64,000 bases of DNA from Hydnum rufescens UP504 (Eukaryota > Basidiomycota > Agaricomycetes > Cantharellales > Hydnaceae). A program made the translations under genes and the position numbers. The stretch is from the NCBI GenBank assembly GCA_014904985.1, contig MU129111.1, forward strand, positions 1 through 64,000, given 5' to 3'. This document shows positions 8,677 to 20,108 of this stretch, piece after piece (the stretch's first letter is position 1; every line of letters starts with the position of its first letter). Under the pieces are notes generated by a model. It saw only the letters and a list, made by a program, of their open reading frames with translations, had not been told where the DNA came from and did no database searches.

Positions 8677-11600
8677 CAGTGCCGGACAAGCAAAGTCTGA
8701 TAACTTCAATAGAGCCTGTTCTGCTGTGTTCCAGACTTCAAGAATTAGATTTTTGGGATCTCTGGGCTCCAAGGATTCCAAAAATGCCTAAGTTGTGATC
8801 ATGTGACCACTTTTGGGGTTGGCCAAATTTTTAGGGTAATTCACTGGAACTTTCTTATGCTGGAATAAGGCATCTGGGGACTTGAGACATTTATATACAT
8901 ATAAACAGCATGATGAACAGCACAGATAGTTAATTCATGAGAGTTTCAATAGAAAGCATTGCTCTCTGTGAAACCCTTCGGTGGGATTTTTGCTTCTTCA
9001 CAGCCCACTCCGTGGCTTTCCCAGTAAGACCCATCCGATAGGCAGACATGAAGTGCCATGCTCGATTAATGAAGTGCCAGATAGTGTCTAGAGGGCAGGC
9101 ATCTAAGCAACTCTGTGCTGCTGCCTTTGCATCAGCAAATGTCATCTTAAATATCTTGCGGTAGCAGTATTTAGCATAACCCCAATACTGAATAAAGACA
9201 GATTTAGCCACCTTGTCAGGAGAAAATGTATGGCACAGACCATTTCAATCAGGTTCAATTCACAGTGGAATTTGGGCAAAAACATGCAGAGATGCCCTGC
9301 TTTGCTGATAAGATCTTCCAGCATTGATATTTGATCCACAAAATCCCCCTGCTTGCTGAGAATATGGGCCAGGCAACAGGCATTATTCTCAAAAGGGCAG
9401 ACAGGCACACATTTTGTGCGAATCCCACTGGTGTTGAAGCTGCGCTCTTCAAGAACTTGTTGTAGCCCTTTTGCCACTCCTGTCCCTGTTGTCATCTTCT
9501 GCACCTGACCTTGGACAGCAGGATTGGGGGCATTGCCAGGAATAACAGTATCCTTCTGAATACGCTGTTTCCCACCATTGGCCTTGTTCATATCAAAAGC
9601 ACAAAGGGCATCGGGGCCAAGTGAAGCATGAGCAGACGATTGATTGAATATGAAGAGTGCCTGACAGTCGGGATGTGAGGCATCGAAGATAGAGATTGCA
9701 ACTTCAACTTGTGCAAGAAGTTGCTTCATATCCCAATAGGGGTCGCCTGCTGCACCAGGATGAATTACAACTTGAGCATCACGCACAATATCTCCTTCAC
9801 TATTGCATTGGACAAGATGGCCGTCTTCTTCATTAATGAAATCTGAGACATGAATTAGGCGGCCTCGACTTTTTTTCTGAAGCACTGTCTGATCTGTATG
9901 CAGCCTTATTATAGATTATCATTATTAGAGATGGAATAAGGAAAGAAAATAATAAACCTGACCATGCTGATTGCTTGAATTCATTTGTGTGGAAGCAGCT
10001 TTCATCGTGGAACTGTGCAATGATCCATTTCTCTCCTGGGAGGAGAAATGGATCTTGGCGCTTAAGATCTGGGCCATCATACTGGGACATGTGGCGCTCA
10101 TACTGTGCCATTGAGGGAAGAAAGATTGTATCCCTGTATTCTATAACATTGGGACGCTCATGGCCATCCATGTACACACCCTTGCGAAGAGTGACTCACT
10201 GGAAACCAAGTTTATGCATCCAGTGCTGGGCAGTATGATTGCATAGGGGTCTCTTTAGTGCAATCCTGAGATTGGGGAGGATCACACTGTTTAGAGCCTG
10301 ACAGAAACCCACTGCAGTCACCGAGCCACTCTTTTGAGACTGGAGCCATGAACATGCAGCCTGGTGAACATCTTCATCATCTAAGTGGCATGTGCCCTTA
10401 CGATGGCCACCCTGATGCTCAGGTGGAAGATCTCCATGAATCTGATAATAACATGCAAGATCACGGACATGACTAGCAAAATACACACCATTCCCATCAT
10501 GATGTGCCTGGGCAAGATGAATACTGGTAGAGATTTTTTTCCAGCCCTTGATATGCAGGGTAGCAAACTGGCAAAGGATCTGGTATTGATTCAACTGCAA
10601 GGCATTGGCTCATGGATTTCAATATTAGCTTGGATTCTCACACCTGGCTCAGTGGAAGGGTTGTCTTTTTCATCTGTTTATCTAATATTTTGTCGATTTC
10701 AGCTCATAGAGTAGGCCAGTCAGGGAGATCTGTGTTAGCCAATTGGACCTTGCCATGGATAAGGTCCTCTATTTCGTCTTCATCGTCATCTGAATCTTCG
10801 GAATCCTTGAGTATTTCAGGTCCAGGAACATTTCTCTGACTGCGATGAGAACCCCCAGACACAGCTGGGACCTGGGCAGGAATCAGATGGGGAAGGGGAG
10901 CAAGAGGAGGCAAGGTGTTGGATTCGTTCAAGTCACGAGATCCTGGTGATGCTGCATCTGGAGGAATCGGAGAAGATGATCATGAGGATACATAAATCAG
11001 CAAGGGGGGCCCTTTCGAGAGTGAGATGAACGTATCCAGAGTTCCCTGCATTGCAACTTCTTTTGCATAGCATCATTGGGTGCAGGGAACCTTCCTAGAT
11101 ATGTCAGGACCAGTCTGGTATGTCTTTGGATGGCCTGCGGTATAATTAATGCACAAAAATAGCAGAGTAATCATGTCCAATGCTGACCTTTTCCACTATC
11201 GAGTGCTTTCCGCTTTCTCTCATGGCCTGGCACCCAGTCCCTGTCAATTGCTTTTGAAGCAAGACTAATTTGCTTCTGTATTTTTTTGTCCTGTCCATAA
11301 ATATCCTTATCATCAGGATCATCCATGTCTTCATCTTCGGGCACCAGAAATGACATCCTATTATTAGCATGGAATATGGGCTCCAGTCATCATCTGGATC
11401 ATCAAAATAACCATTCTCATTCTCATCAGCAGGATCACCTTGAGAATGGACGTCCATGGTGGTATAATGGATCCCGGGGCACTAGTTTTACACGAAGTGA
11501 ACGACTTGGAACTTTCTGAAGAGGCATCGATCCCAAAACAAAACATTAATTTCTGGGCTTCCTGTTATCAGGAACACTCTAAAAGTCACGAAAACATATT

Positions 11601-11828
11601 CTGCATGTTAATACCTACATTTTGACACCCTTTACAGCCTTGGGTGCTTATTTATGGGGTTTGGCCAAATTTTGGGGCTCTCTGGATATAAAAGTTAAGA
11701 TTTATCTAAAGAGGGTGGTACATACTGGTAGCTAGCAGTGTTCTAAGTGTATTCCGATGATTTCCGAAAGGTTTCATTGAGAATTGAGGACCCCAGAAAT
11801 CTTATCAGACTTTGCTTGTCTGGCACTG
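8677..11828 (-). mobile_element. Tc1/mariner-like DNA transposon inserted in the KDZ gene
   Basis: The ends read CAGTGCC(G/A)GACAAGCAAAG inward from both sides (left 8677, right 11828). They are flanked by TA at 8675-8676 and 11829-11830, so the element is 3,152 bp with a TA target duplication. The inverted ends match over at least 27 bases with one difference, CG versus CA. A transposase remnant lies inside on the minus strand. Removing the element plus one TA rejoins QLWY to HPWK of the KDZ protein, which proves the insertion point. Confidence 0.92.
8930..11460 (-). pseudogene. Tc1/mariner-like DDE transposase remnant
   Basis: Minus-strand segments in order are an N-terminal Asp/Glu-rich part (about 11457-10704, EDSDDDEDEIEDLIHGK), a helix-rich DNA-binding part (10600-10196, QYQILCQFATLHIKGWKK), and the catalytic domain from 10177. 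The first catalytic Asp is in IIAQFHDES. The second is normally FDQSSAHA but reads IFNQSSAHASLG here, so Asp has become Asn. The Glu lies in FHCELNLIEM. After a frameshift near 9200 the C-terminus continues YWGYAKYCYRK, FINRAWHFMSAYRMGLTG and ends ETLMN at 8930. An intron-like GT...AG gap lies near 9895-9960. This is a basidiomycete type of Tc1/mariner-related DDE transposase (family knowledge). Loss of the second Asp, the frameshifts and stop codons make it inactive. Confidence 0.8.
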
Positions 11829-12179
11829 TATCACCCTTGGAAGGCTGCGATGTGGGTTTATCTGATGGAGAGGGGTGTGAGCACTTCTGGAGTGATCTTC
11901 GGAAGCTTATCCCAGGTCTCTGTGTCACAGGTGTGAGTTGGAGTTGGTGATTGCATTTGAATGTTACCTGTATTCCTTACCAAGTTTTCTTCTAGCATCA
12001 CCATTGTCTTTTTATTCTTGATTGCCAAGCTGAGCACATCCTTGAGACGAAACATGAGGGGATGGGAAGGTGGTTGTGTGACCAGGTCCATCCAGCTGAT
12101 GAGTGGCTTGGTGAAGCCTTGATGGCTGTGGGGAAGCATCCCCATGGGTTGGATGTGGAAGGGCTCCTTGTGCAGTTCA

Positions 12180-12358
12180 TGTTGAAATGGGCAGTTATCG
12201 ACTATGGTGTATGTCATGTGCTGCTTGATCTACCCCTCTCCACTTGTCCAGCCTATCCTATGGCCGCCCTCCTTTTACTATATATAACATAGGTATTTCA
12301 TGTACATACCCCACTGGTTTGTACCTCCGCGACACACACAAGGTTCTTTATCCCAAAA
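12180..12358 (+). repeat. 5' LTR of the small LTR element
   Basis: 179 bp. It contains a TATATATAA motif near 12285-12293 that may be a promoter. All ten differences from the 3' LTR fall at eight sites explained by CpG to TpG or CpA changes in one copy or the other. Confidence 0.9.
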
Positions 12359-13562
12359 CAAACCAGTGAACCTCTGTGTTTTTCTATGTGACTAAACCCA
12401 TGACCGTTGGGACGAACTGTGCTGTAGTCCATGACATCAATACCATGTCTGAAAACCCGCCATTCATGCCTTTTCCACTTCTAAAGTGCGTGACTATTCC
12501 ATTGCCCATCTGGGGCACCCCTGTCTATACCTGGGAGTACCTGTTCTTTGGGGAAACCTCTACTTGCACCTGGGATCGACATTCTACCTGTGCTTGTGAA
12601 CCCATGTCCTGTGTCTACTGTGACTGTTGGACCCATGTCTTTTTTGGGGAATTTTTCTATTGCTGCTGCGCCATGTTGGTGAGGTGGAGGATTTAGTTGG
12701 GTGTTTGGGTGGGCTCTGGCCCTGGACCCAGAACACTATTTCGAGACATGTGTGAGGGAGTCTGTCGACTTGGCTCATGACTCTTTGGGAGACCTATTGC
12801 ATGGTCTTGTGGGTGGGATGGAGGTGGTGCCTGGGCATGGGGATTTCATGGATCCAGCTCGTCAATCAGGGTGCGCGGAGGGGATTTGGATATCCGACTT
12901 GTGGCACACAACATCATCAAGACATCTACCGTTGTTCTTCCAGTTTGCATGAGGGAGTTTGGGCTCAGCTCGCGGTACCCGCTACTGTTGGGGATTTATC
13001 AATCTATGTGGGCCCAGCTTGCTGTTTTTGGGATGTGTGTGAGGGATTTGGATTTCTGGCTCATGGTTCTCAATGTCATCAAGACATCTGCCATTATATT
13101 TTTCAGTTTCCAGTTCATGCAAGGGAGCTCAGTAAGCTCGGCTTGTGGTCCTCCTACTGAGGGGTTCATTTTTTCGATTTTGGTTCACATGAAGGAGTTT
13201 TTGGAGGACTCAGCTCATGGTACCTGCTATTACTTGGGAGCAATTTTCATTTTCAGTTCTCAGTTTGCGCAAGGAGCTTGGACAGCTCAGCTCACAGTCC
13301 TGCTACTGACAGTTTTAATTTTTTCGGTGTTTATGGTCTCTACTCCAGGGGGAGTATGTTTTCTTCTTGTTTCCCTTGCCCCCCCCCGTTCCTGCTCAAA
13401 CTCATTTGCTCCAGTGGGAGCCATTGTCCGTGTTTTGCTCACTTTCCCATTCCCTGTTCGAACTCACTTGCTTTAGTGGGAGCATATATGGACTGCCCCA
13501 TTAATTTTTTTCTTTTGTCTCATGTTTTTCACTGGTGCTGTAGTCTCCACCATCAAGGGGAG

Positions 13563-13741
13563 TGTTGAAATGGGCAGTTATCGACTACGGCATATGTCAT
13601 GTGCTGCTCAATCTACCCCTCTCCGCTTGTCCAGCCTATCCTATGGCCACCCTCCTTTTACTATATATAACATAGGTATTTCATGTACATACCCCACTGG
13701 TTTGTACCTCTGCAACACACACGAGGTTCTTTATCCCAAAA
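13563..13741 (+). repeat. 3' LTR of the small LTR element
   Basis: 179-bp partner of the LTR at 12180-12358, about 94% identical. It is preceded by the purine-rich tract AAGGGGAG and followed by the target duplication GTTCA. Confidence 0.9.
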
Positions 13742-15503
13742 GTTCAATGAACAGCGGGAGTTCCAAACCAAGTCCATTGATCATGAGTAGATTATTTGTG
13801 TATGCTTTATCATGATAGTAATCATTGGCTGTCTTAGGGAAATCAAAAACAAAGGGAACATGAGCAATAGAGCAAATTCTATCCCTTGAGACGATGGTCC
13901 AATCCCAACATGCAATACTTGTACACCTCTTGAAGGAATTAGGGAGTTTGGCAGTGGATGATAGTGTTGGGGGGCAGGCTTTGCGTGAGGAGTGGAAGGA
14001 GAGGGTGAAGATGGCCCAAGACACAATATCACAACTTGAAGACAATATTGCAAGGAAAACCAAGGCACTTCAACTTGAAGACCATGCATCAGCAGACCAT
14101 CTTGCCAACCTCAAGAAGGACAAATGGATCAACCTACAACTCAATATCCGTGTCCTTTGTGACCAGCTAATCACAAAACTCCATGCTCACAAATTTGAGC
14201 TTGCCAACTTAGAGCATGCACATGCAAGTCGGGCCATGGGTATGTGTGCAAAATTTTACATCCAATTTCATGTCTATAATTGATCAGACTCCAGATCAGA
14301 AAACCAAGAGCCATGTCAAAAAGGCAGTTAAACAGTGTGCCCCAGGAATTGAGGCTACAGTCCACAAATACAATGCCAAGCGGAAGGAAATGCTGAAGGA
14401 GTGAGGGAAGAATGGTGTACGGAGGGATGCATATGTTCCACTGGAGCTTGTGATGGAGGGATTATTCAATTTGGATGTCAATCAGGACATTTGGGAGAAT
14501 GCCGACATGGTGGACTTCAAGGGGGGGGAGATTCCTTTGTGGCTTGCTAATAAGGAGGTTTGGGATGGAATTAGGGTGGCCCAGGAGGTCAAAAGTTGTC
14601 AAGAAGAGCTTCACCAATGTGATGTTGAGTATTCAAACCTTTGTGCTTGGTTTGTTGAGGAATATGAAGCAGTCCACAATGTATTCAAGTTCAGCAATGG
14701 TGTGAGTCTTCAATACTCTTTCTTGATTTGGAAGCTTATTATAATGTCCACAAAGATGATGATGTAGCATTCTTTGCATTGCTTCACTTGCATGTTCTCT
14801 TTAACAGGATGAAGACATGGGAACGCAGCCTTGCTACAATCACTATTCCTGTGGGCGCAGTAGATTGGAGTCGGATTTCAATGCCACCACCTGTCAACCA
14901 TCCTTGGACATGCAGGAAAGCCCTACAAGGCATCCCACAGCTGGGGGAAAGAGATGAGGATGGGGATGTGAGCTCTGATGATGATGATGGGGTTGAGCTA
15001 GAGCCAGTTGCAGAGTTAGAGGATGTCAGATTTCTAGGTGACTTGGATCGTCTGATTGGTGAGGGTGATTGGTCTGAGGGAGAGGGACAAGACAATGTAA
15101 TGGTAGATTTATAGACCTCATCCTCAGTGTTATGCACAAGTTCAGAATTCTGCTAAGTGCTCTGAGTTGGGCCCAAGTCTTCCTTGTGTTCAGCAAAACC
15201 TGGGAAGTCACCTATTTGGGGCCAGTTGAGTCCAGTTGAGCCCAGTTAAGCCCACTTGGGCCCAGATTTGGGCACAACATTGTTCTCCGTACCATAATCA
15301 ATCAATTTTGGGTGCACATTGGGCCCAACTATATATTGATCTCCATAGGTACCTATTCTGCCACAGTTTTGTGCCTTAGATTGATGTAAAATATGGCTGA
15401 CCAGCCTGCTACTGAGAACCAAGCAAGTCAAGAGCATACCATGGCCCCACTTATCACAGCACACAATTGTGTAGAAATTGCAGTTCTCATAGTGTGTAAT
15501 ATT

Positions 15504-15836
15504 AGGGGGTTTCACACAGCCCAAATTGTTCCCAAATTGCTCCCAAATAGCATAGCCAAATGAGATTTGAGAGTTTCACAAAAACTGATTTGAGCATGAT
15601 TTGAAAAGGGATTTGGAGCTACCTGAGCCCCAAATCACTTTTCAAATCACTCTCAAATCAATTTTTGGATTGAAAAGTGAAAATTTGGACACTTTTGAGA
15701 AGTGATTTGGAGCTCAGGTAGCTCCAAATCCATTTTCAAATCATTTGCAAGTCAGTTTTTGGGAAACTCCCAAATCTCATTTGACTACAGTATTTGGGAG
15801 CTATTTGAGAGCAATTTGCAGTGAGTGAAACCCCCT
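15504..15836. mobile_element. MITE copy 1 (AGGGGGTTTCAC ends)
   Basis: 333 bp, with ends AGGGGGTTTCAC and GTGAAACCCCCT and near-palindromic throughout. The arms carry CAAATGAGATTTGAGAGTTT and its complement, plus GATTTGGAGCTACCTGAGC. It is flanked by ATT at 15501-15503 and 15837-15839. Excision with one ATT restores the MULE reading (CAT AAT ATT ACA CAC on the minus strand). The 3-bp target is compatible with a PIF/Harbinger-type element, although those usually show TWA. Confidence 0.88.
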
Positions 15837-16282
15837 ATTATGCATTCCATCCACACAAAATAATTCAGCACATATTTCATTCAAAAGTTCATGCTGTTGG
15901 CAAGTTTGGATAGCAAGATAGAAGAGATTATTATCTAAACTAGATGTTGAGTCCACTGCTTTGAACCCAAGGAGGGAATCCTCTTGATGGTGCCATTCTA
16001 CCCATTTGACAACAGATTTTCCATCATTGGGGTGAAGATGGGTGGTTTTGGCATCAATTTTGTTCTGGATTGTCATCAAAGTATAGCTAGAGATGTATGT
16101 GATCAGAAGGGGTATATACAGACCTTCAAAGGACAGATGTCTCACAAGATGATAAAATTTTGCCATGTCTGTGATGGCTTTCCTTCAGGGTCAACCCAAT
16201 AGCCCAATAGGTGGATTGGACTTGTTCAAGCTGAAGATAATTTTAGAGTGTAGAGAGTTGCAGACTTTATAAAGGAGACTTA

Positions 16283-17736
16283 GGCCCAGTTCAGTTGCAA
16301 GAATCTGGATTCTTGAGCCAGATTCTACTATTAAAAATGTGTAGATTCTTTCAGATTCTTTTGCAAAATTTTCATTTGGTGACAAGAATCCAGAAGAATC
16401 TGCCATCTGTTTGGCTGCACAGATTCTTTCCAGATTCTTTTGTTAGTGAGGTGGGCACTGCCATAACTTGCTTCCACTAGCAAGACCTAGTTGGACTACA
16501 GTCAATGGGTCAGATTCTCATGGTCCAATTATGGATGCCTAGGTTCAGTTTTGGTTCGGTTTTTCCCATTTTGGGCAAAACCTAAACCAGACCTGAACCT
16601 GAAATCACCCATCAGGGCAAAACCCAAACCTGACCTGAGGTTCAGTTCCATTCATCTCAGGTTCTGGTTTAAACCTGAAACCTGAGGTATGGGGGCAGCC
16701 GACATTTTCAGGGGGTACTACAGAATATCTACACCCTCTCCTCAAGTCTCTGCCTCTGCCACTCCCTTTACATCCTGCTTTACATCCACATCTCCTTCCT
16801 AGCCCCCTTTCACTTCAATTTATTGCTCACACATCTTCTAGAGATGGTATTTAGTCACTATATTCTGTCATGTGACTTGTGACCTGCACCAATTACCTCA
16901 TTTGATTGCTGAGTCATGTGACTTCTGACTCCAGAACTATAGTCACATGTGTAAATTGCCAGATTTGGTACCAGAATCATGGTCAATTTACATGGAATGG
17001 AAGCTACACCCTACCTTTCAGGTTCAGGTTTAAACCTGGTTTGAGACCAGTTTTTGGATTCAGGGCAAGGGCAAAACTGGAACCTGACCTGAATGGAACC
17101 AGACCTGGGTCTGCTTTAGGTTTAAACCCAGGTTCTGTAGGTTTAAACCAGACCAAAGGCATCCATAGGTCCAATGAGCCCAACTCAATGCCAGACCAAG
17201 TACTACAGAAACTCCCATAGTAGCTTGGTAGGGTGGGAACATCCCAGACCCCATTCTGCTAAGTGGGGCTTGCTGGGAACTATTGTAGGGATGCCATGCA
17301 TTTCTTTCCACTACATACTGTAGGACTGAGTGCACTCAGTATAAATTCTATTTCCTTATTTGGTAGACAACAGCCAGGCATTGCAGGGATACCCTGCAGA
17401 CCCTGGCTGCTGTGCAGAGCTCATGGGGGCACCCCAAACCCCAGACCACTGTGCAGAGCTCAGGACATTAATTAACAATTTGTTTTTCCTTATGTGGCCA
17501 ACAGTGGGAACATATCAAAGGACAGTGTCAAGAGCATAATAAAAGGACCCAATAATTCAGCCACATCAAAATCTGTGAGAAATACCAAAATTGATGTGGG
17601 AATCTGACCCATCAACTGCATCCTCATCTTGAAGAATCTACAGAGCTCCCCAAGCACTTGAGATTCTTTTTCAGAGCAAAAAGAATCTCCAAAGAATCTG
17701 GCCCAAGAATCCAGATTCTTGCAACTGAACAGGGCC
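16283..17736. mobile_element. PIF/Harbinger-like non-autonomous element
   Basis: The inverted ends GGCCC(A/T)GTTCAGTTGCAAG continue inward as AATCTGGATTCTTG, about 35 bases in all, with further degenerate AAGAATCT copies. The element is flanked by TTA at 16280-16282 and 17737-17739. Length is 1,454 bp. No transposase is inside. The GGCC-type ends and TTA target fit the PIF/Harbinger superfamily (established knowledge). Inside are a hAT-like insertion (16530-17167) and sequence shared with the repeat at 29.8-30.2 kb. Removing it with one TTA keeps the MULE frame open across the join. Confidence 0.82.
16530..17167. mobile_element. hAT-like non-autonomous element nested in the PIF-like element
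   Basis: The ends read TATGGATGCC inward from both sides (16530-16539 and 17158-17167) and are flanked by the 8-bp duplication GGTCCAAT (16522-16529 and 17168-17175), length 638 bp. Both halves are rich in GGTTCAG, GGTTTAAACC and CAAAACC words, the subterminal repeat style of hAT MITEs. Removal with one GGTCCAAT recreates a sequence collinear with the copy at 29.8 kb (CTCACGGTGCAATGAG there, CTCATGGTCCAATGAG here). No coding sequence. Confidence 0.78.
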
Positions 17737-19027
17737 TTACAATTGCATTCAGTTCCATTCCATCACAAAGCTGAGCCTCAATACTGTCAGGGCAACACTG
17801 CCATTGAAGCCACAAACAGAAAGAGGAAAGAGATTCATTAACCACACACTATCACAGTGGAAATCCTGAGTATACACCACACAACAAGGGATACACAAAT
17901 CTTGCACCTATTGCAGTGGGAATCCTGAGAGATTGAAACTGGTGCTCCCCCAACTGCAAAGGGCTATAAGTATTACTTCCTGCACACAGCCTCCACAACC
18001 ACCATAGCCCATCAAGATGACACATCTCCATCACTGACACAACCCATCACTGAGCCTCCACAGCCACCATCACTAAGCCTCACTAAGCTGACACAGCTGC
18101 ATTTACAAATCCTGTGCACACCTCCACATGGCTATGCCCCAACTTCCATATGTATCCCCCTTATGCCTGGGTACCCCAAAGGTGTCAAAGGTGTCAAAGG
18201 ATCATAGTGATGCTGAGGGAGCAGGGATTGGAATGGGTAGAAAGGATTCCAAGAATGGGGGAGGTGTAGGAGGAGGTGTCTGGATTGGCAACTGCATTGA
18301 CTCATGCAAGGGGTGAGAGGATGAGGGGTGCTGACAAGGCTGCCAATGCTGCCACTGGTTGCTTACTCAGCCCACAGCCTGCTGGTCTAGGCCCAATAGT
18401 ACAAGGGCAATAATAACAAGAGAAATGCCAATAATGGCAAGGATGACAATCACCCCCTGACTGAATGGAGGGAGAGAGGAGGTGAGAGTATTTGAAGGAG
18501 TAGGTGCCATATGATAGAATCAACAAGGAATGATACTCTGACAGGTAAGTCCACAGGCAGAAGCAAACATCAATTTGATCCTGACAAATACAACACCATA
18601 ATTCCTTTGGGATCCTTGTGAACTTGATGTTCTTGTTGCCAAGCAGATGGTTGTGGGTGGCACAATACTCACCAAGTACAGTTGGGGTATTGGGATATAT
18701 TTTGATACAAAGCTGACAAGGACAGGAATCCTAGGGGGTAGGGTAAATTTTGTGTTTTGGTTTGAAAGTCCAAATCTTACATGTCTAAGAGGAATGGCAT
18801 GGTTCCAGCAGGTCCTCTTCACATACATGGATCTCCCCCCAGAATGGCCATGGGAGCAACAGTACTGAACCTTCTTGGTGTACTGACTGTGCTTTGGGTA
18901 TTTTTTGCATCCTTTGGTTATAGTCTCATGGATAATGAAGTCAAAAGACTTGGACTTGGTCTCCTGCTCCTGCCAGGCTTCAAATTCAGTATAAGATGCC
19001 CACTGGATGTTGAAAGAGGCTGAATTT

Positions 19028-19127
19028 TGTTGGAGTGGGGAGGAAAAGCCTAGATTGGGAGGTGGTGACTCCCAGTCTATATACATGATCATATTATGTA
19101 ATCAGGTGTTGTTTGTCCCTCACAACA
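19028..19127 (-). repeat. 3' LTR of the copia element
   Basis: 100 bp. It differs from its partner at five TG/CA or TG/CG sites, one G/C change and a one-base indel. Confidence 0.88.
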
Positions 19128-19229
19128 CACCCCCTCAAATGAGGCCTGATTAGTATGTGACTTCATCCATATTGGGTAGTTCCCTGTGCATCATATTTAC
19201 AAGTTCCTGCACAGTTTCACTTGTTTTGG

Positions 19230-19990
19230 CCACAATGGGCAGTTGGCCTGAAAGTGGTCCAGGGATTGGCAGGTGTAGCAAAGCTGCTTCCCACAACTGC
19301 AAGTGACTGCCTGTGAGGCAACTTCATTTGGTGATGTTTCACCTCAGATTTCAATATGTTGGGATTCTTCACTGAGGAGATTTGTAATGAATTCAGTTTT
19401 TGAATGGATGAGTGATGGATCTCTGTCCATGACTTTGAGAGATGAGACAATAGCAGTAATGGCAGAGTCATATTCAGAAGGGAGTGATGCAAAAAGGGCA
19501 ATAATTCTGAGGTCTTCTTGGATTTCAATCCTGCATGCCTTGAGCTTGTCTGTTGTCTCTTCCAAGGAATGGAGATGGGTATGAAGGGTGTTGACTGTGG
19601 GGTCAAATTGTGATGTGAAGAGGACTTGGCAGAGTGTGACTCTTTGGCCCAACCGGCTCATTCATGGACTTCTCACAGGATGTGCCACACCTCAGCTGCA
19701 ATAGAGGACTTCTGTGTGTGTTGGATTTGTGAATCACTGACATTGAGGACAATCTCAGTGATGGCAAGGTGGTTATGGGTAGTCTAGTTTTTAACTGCAT
19801 GACTGGTCTTGGGTCCATCAGGGCAAGTCTGCTCTCCAGAGACAGTTTCCCAGAGGTCCTTGTGAATCAGGAGCATCTCCATATGGTATTTCCATATGTA
19901 GTAGTTATGGTCACCCAAAGGTTCAATTTTTGATGCTGTGTTACATGAGTGGTCAGAATCCATAGTAGTGGGGAAAAAAAGGGTGGGTAA
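19230..19990 (-). pseudogene. Copia gag (UBN2-type) remnant
   Basis: Minus-strand pieces in changing frames are MEMLLIHKDLWETVSGEQTC near 19885-19826, AAEVWHILREVHE near 19700-19665, FDPTVNTLHTHLHSLEETTD (19610-19550), and ASLPSEYDSAITAIVSSLK (19500-19440), then a basic tail. This order matches the N-terminal gag domain of copia polyproteins: a capsid-like helical region ending in LPxEYDSxxxxL. The zinc knuckle and all enzymes downstream are missing. Stops and shifts show it is not translated as one protein. Confidence 0.7.
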
Positions 19991-20108
19991 TGACTGGATG
20001 TATTTGGGGTGGGCTCAGGATCACACAGATCAACTGTTAGACTACCAGGGTGGTACAGGATCACCAAGATCCACTGTAGAGACTAATCCACAAGCACAGA
20101 GCTAAGAA

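Larger units (their letters stand above)
12180..13741 (+). mobile_element. Small non-coding LTR retroelement (TRIM/LARD-like)
   Basis: Two direct repeats of 179 bp (12180-12358 and 13563-13741) begin TGTTGAAATGGGC and end CTTTATCCCAAAA. They flank a 1,204-bp interior without retroviral protein homology. The five bases GTTCA occur directly before (12175-12179) and after (13742-13746). A polypurine tract (CATCAAGGGGAG) stands right before the 3' LTR, setting the orientation as plus. The interior holds degenerate internal repeats (GGGAGTTTGGGCTCAGCTC, GGAGCTTGGACAGCTCAGC and similar). With one GTTCA kept, the KDZ frame reads CAG TTC AAT GAA CAG across the join. It must have been mobilised by proteins of another element. 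Confidence 0.88.
6880..15114 (+). pseudogene. KDZ (Kyakuja-Dileera-Zisupton) transposase, interrupted twice
   Basis: The coding parts are 6880-8676, 11829-12179 and 13742-15114. Part one has the N-terminal region (MANKGKRGGPSQ from 6880), the HWSQTVLPALIRPFMQW segment, QMGYFPCSPVYPTLAVSL, then CPLCFGGDLDIV and FLSEVQIQEWEERVE. The RNase-H-like core follows: TYFDLTGVMALLCHHDHP, LYDIGCQM and FHAYGHQWACQLWY. Part two continues YHP..., GLSDGEGCEHFWSDLRKLIP and ends in LLVQF. Part three continues NEQREFQTKS, a coiled-coil region (ISQLEDNIARKTKALQ), GLFNLDVNQDIW and PLWLANKEVWDGIR, ending MVDL at 15114. Introns are visible near 14240-14287 and 14700-14808. In-frame TGA codons at 8198, 8612, about 13868 and 14402 sit where family members have Arg, fitting CGA decay. 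One frameshift lies near 11845. Clearly inactive. Confidence 0.88.

Noticed and set aside
6880..15114. A TET/JBP dioxygenase gene accompanying the KDZ element
   Set aside because: I looked for the HxD...H...R dioxygenase pattern in both strands of the island and saw none that was convincing.
18128..18316. Open frame MAMPQLPYVSPLCLG... in the MULE region
   Set aside because: Opposite to the MULE reading and Gly-rich by composition; no support as a gene.
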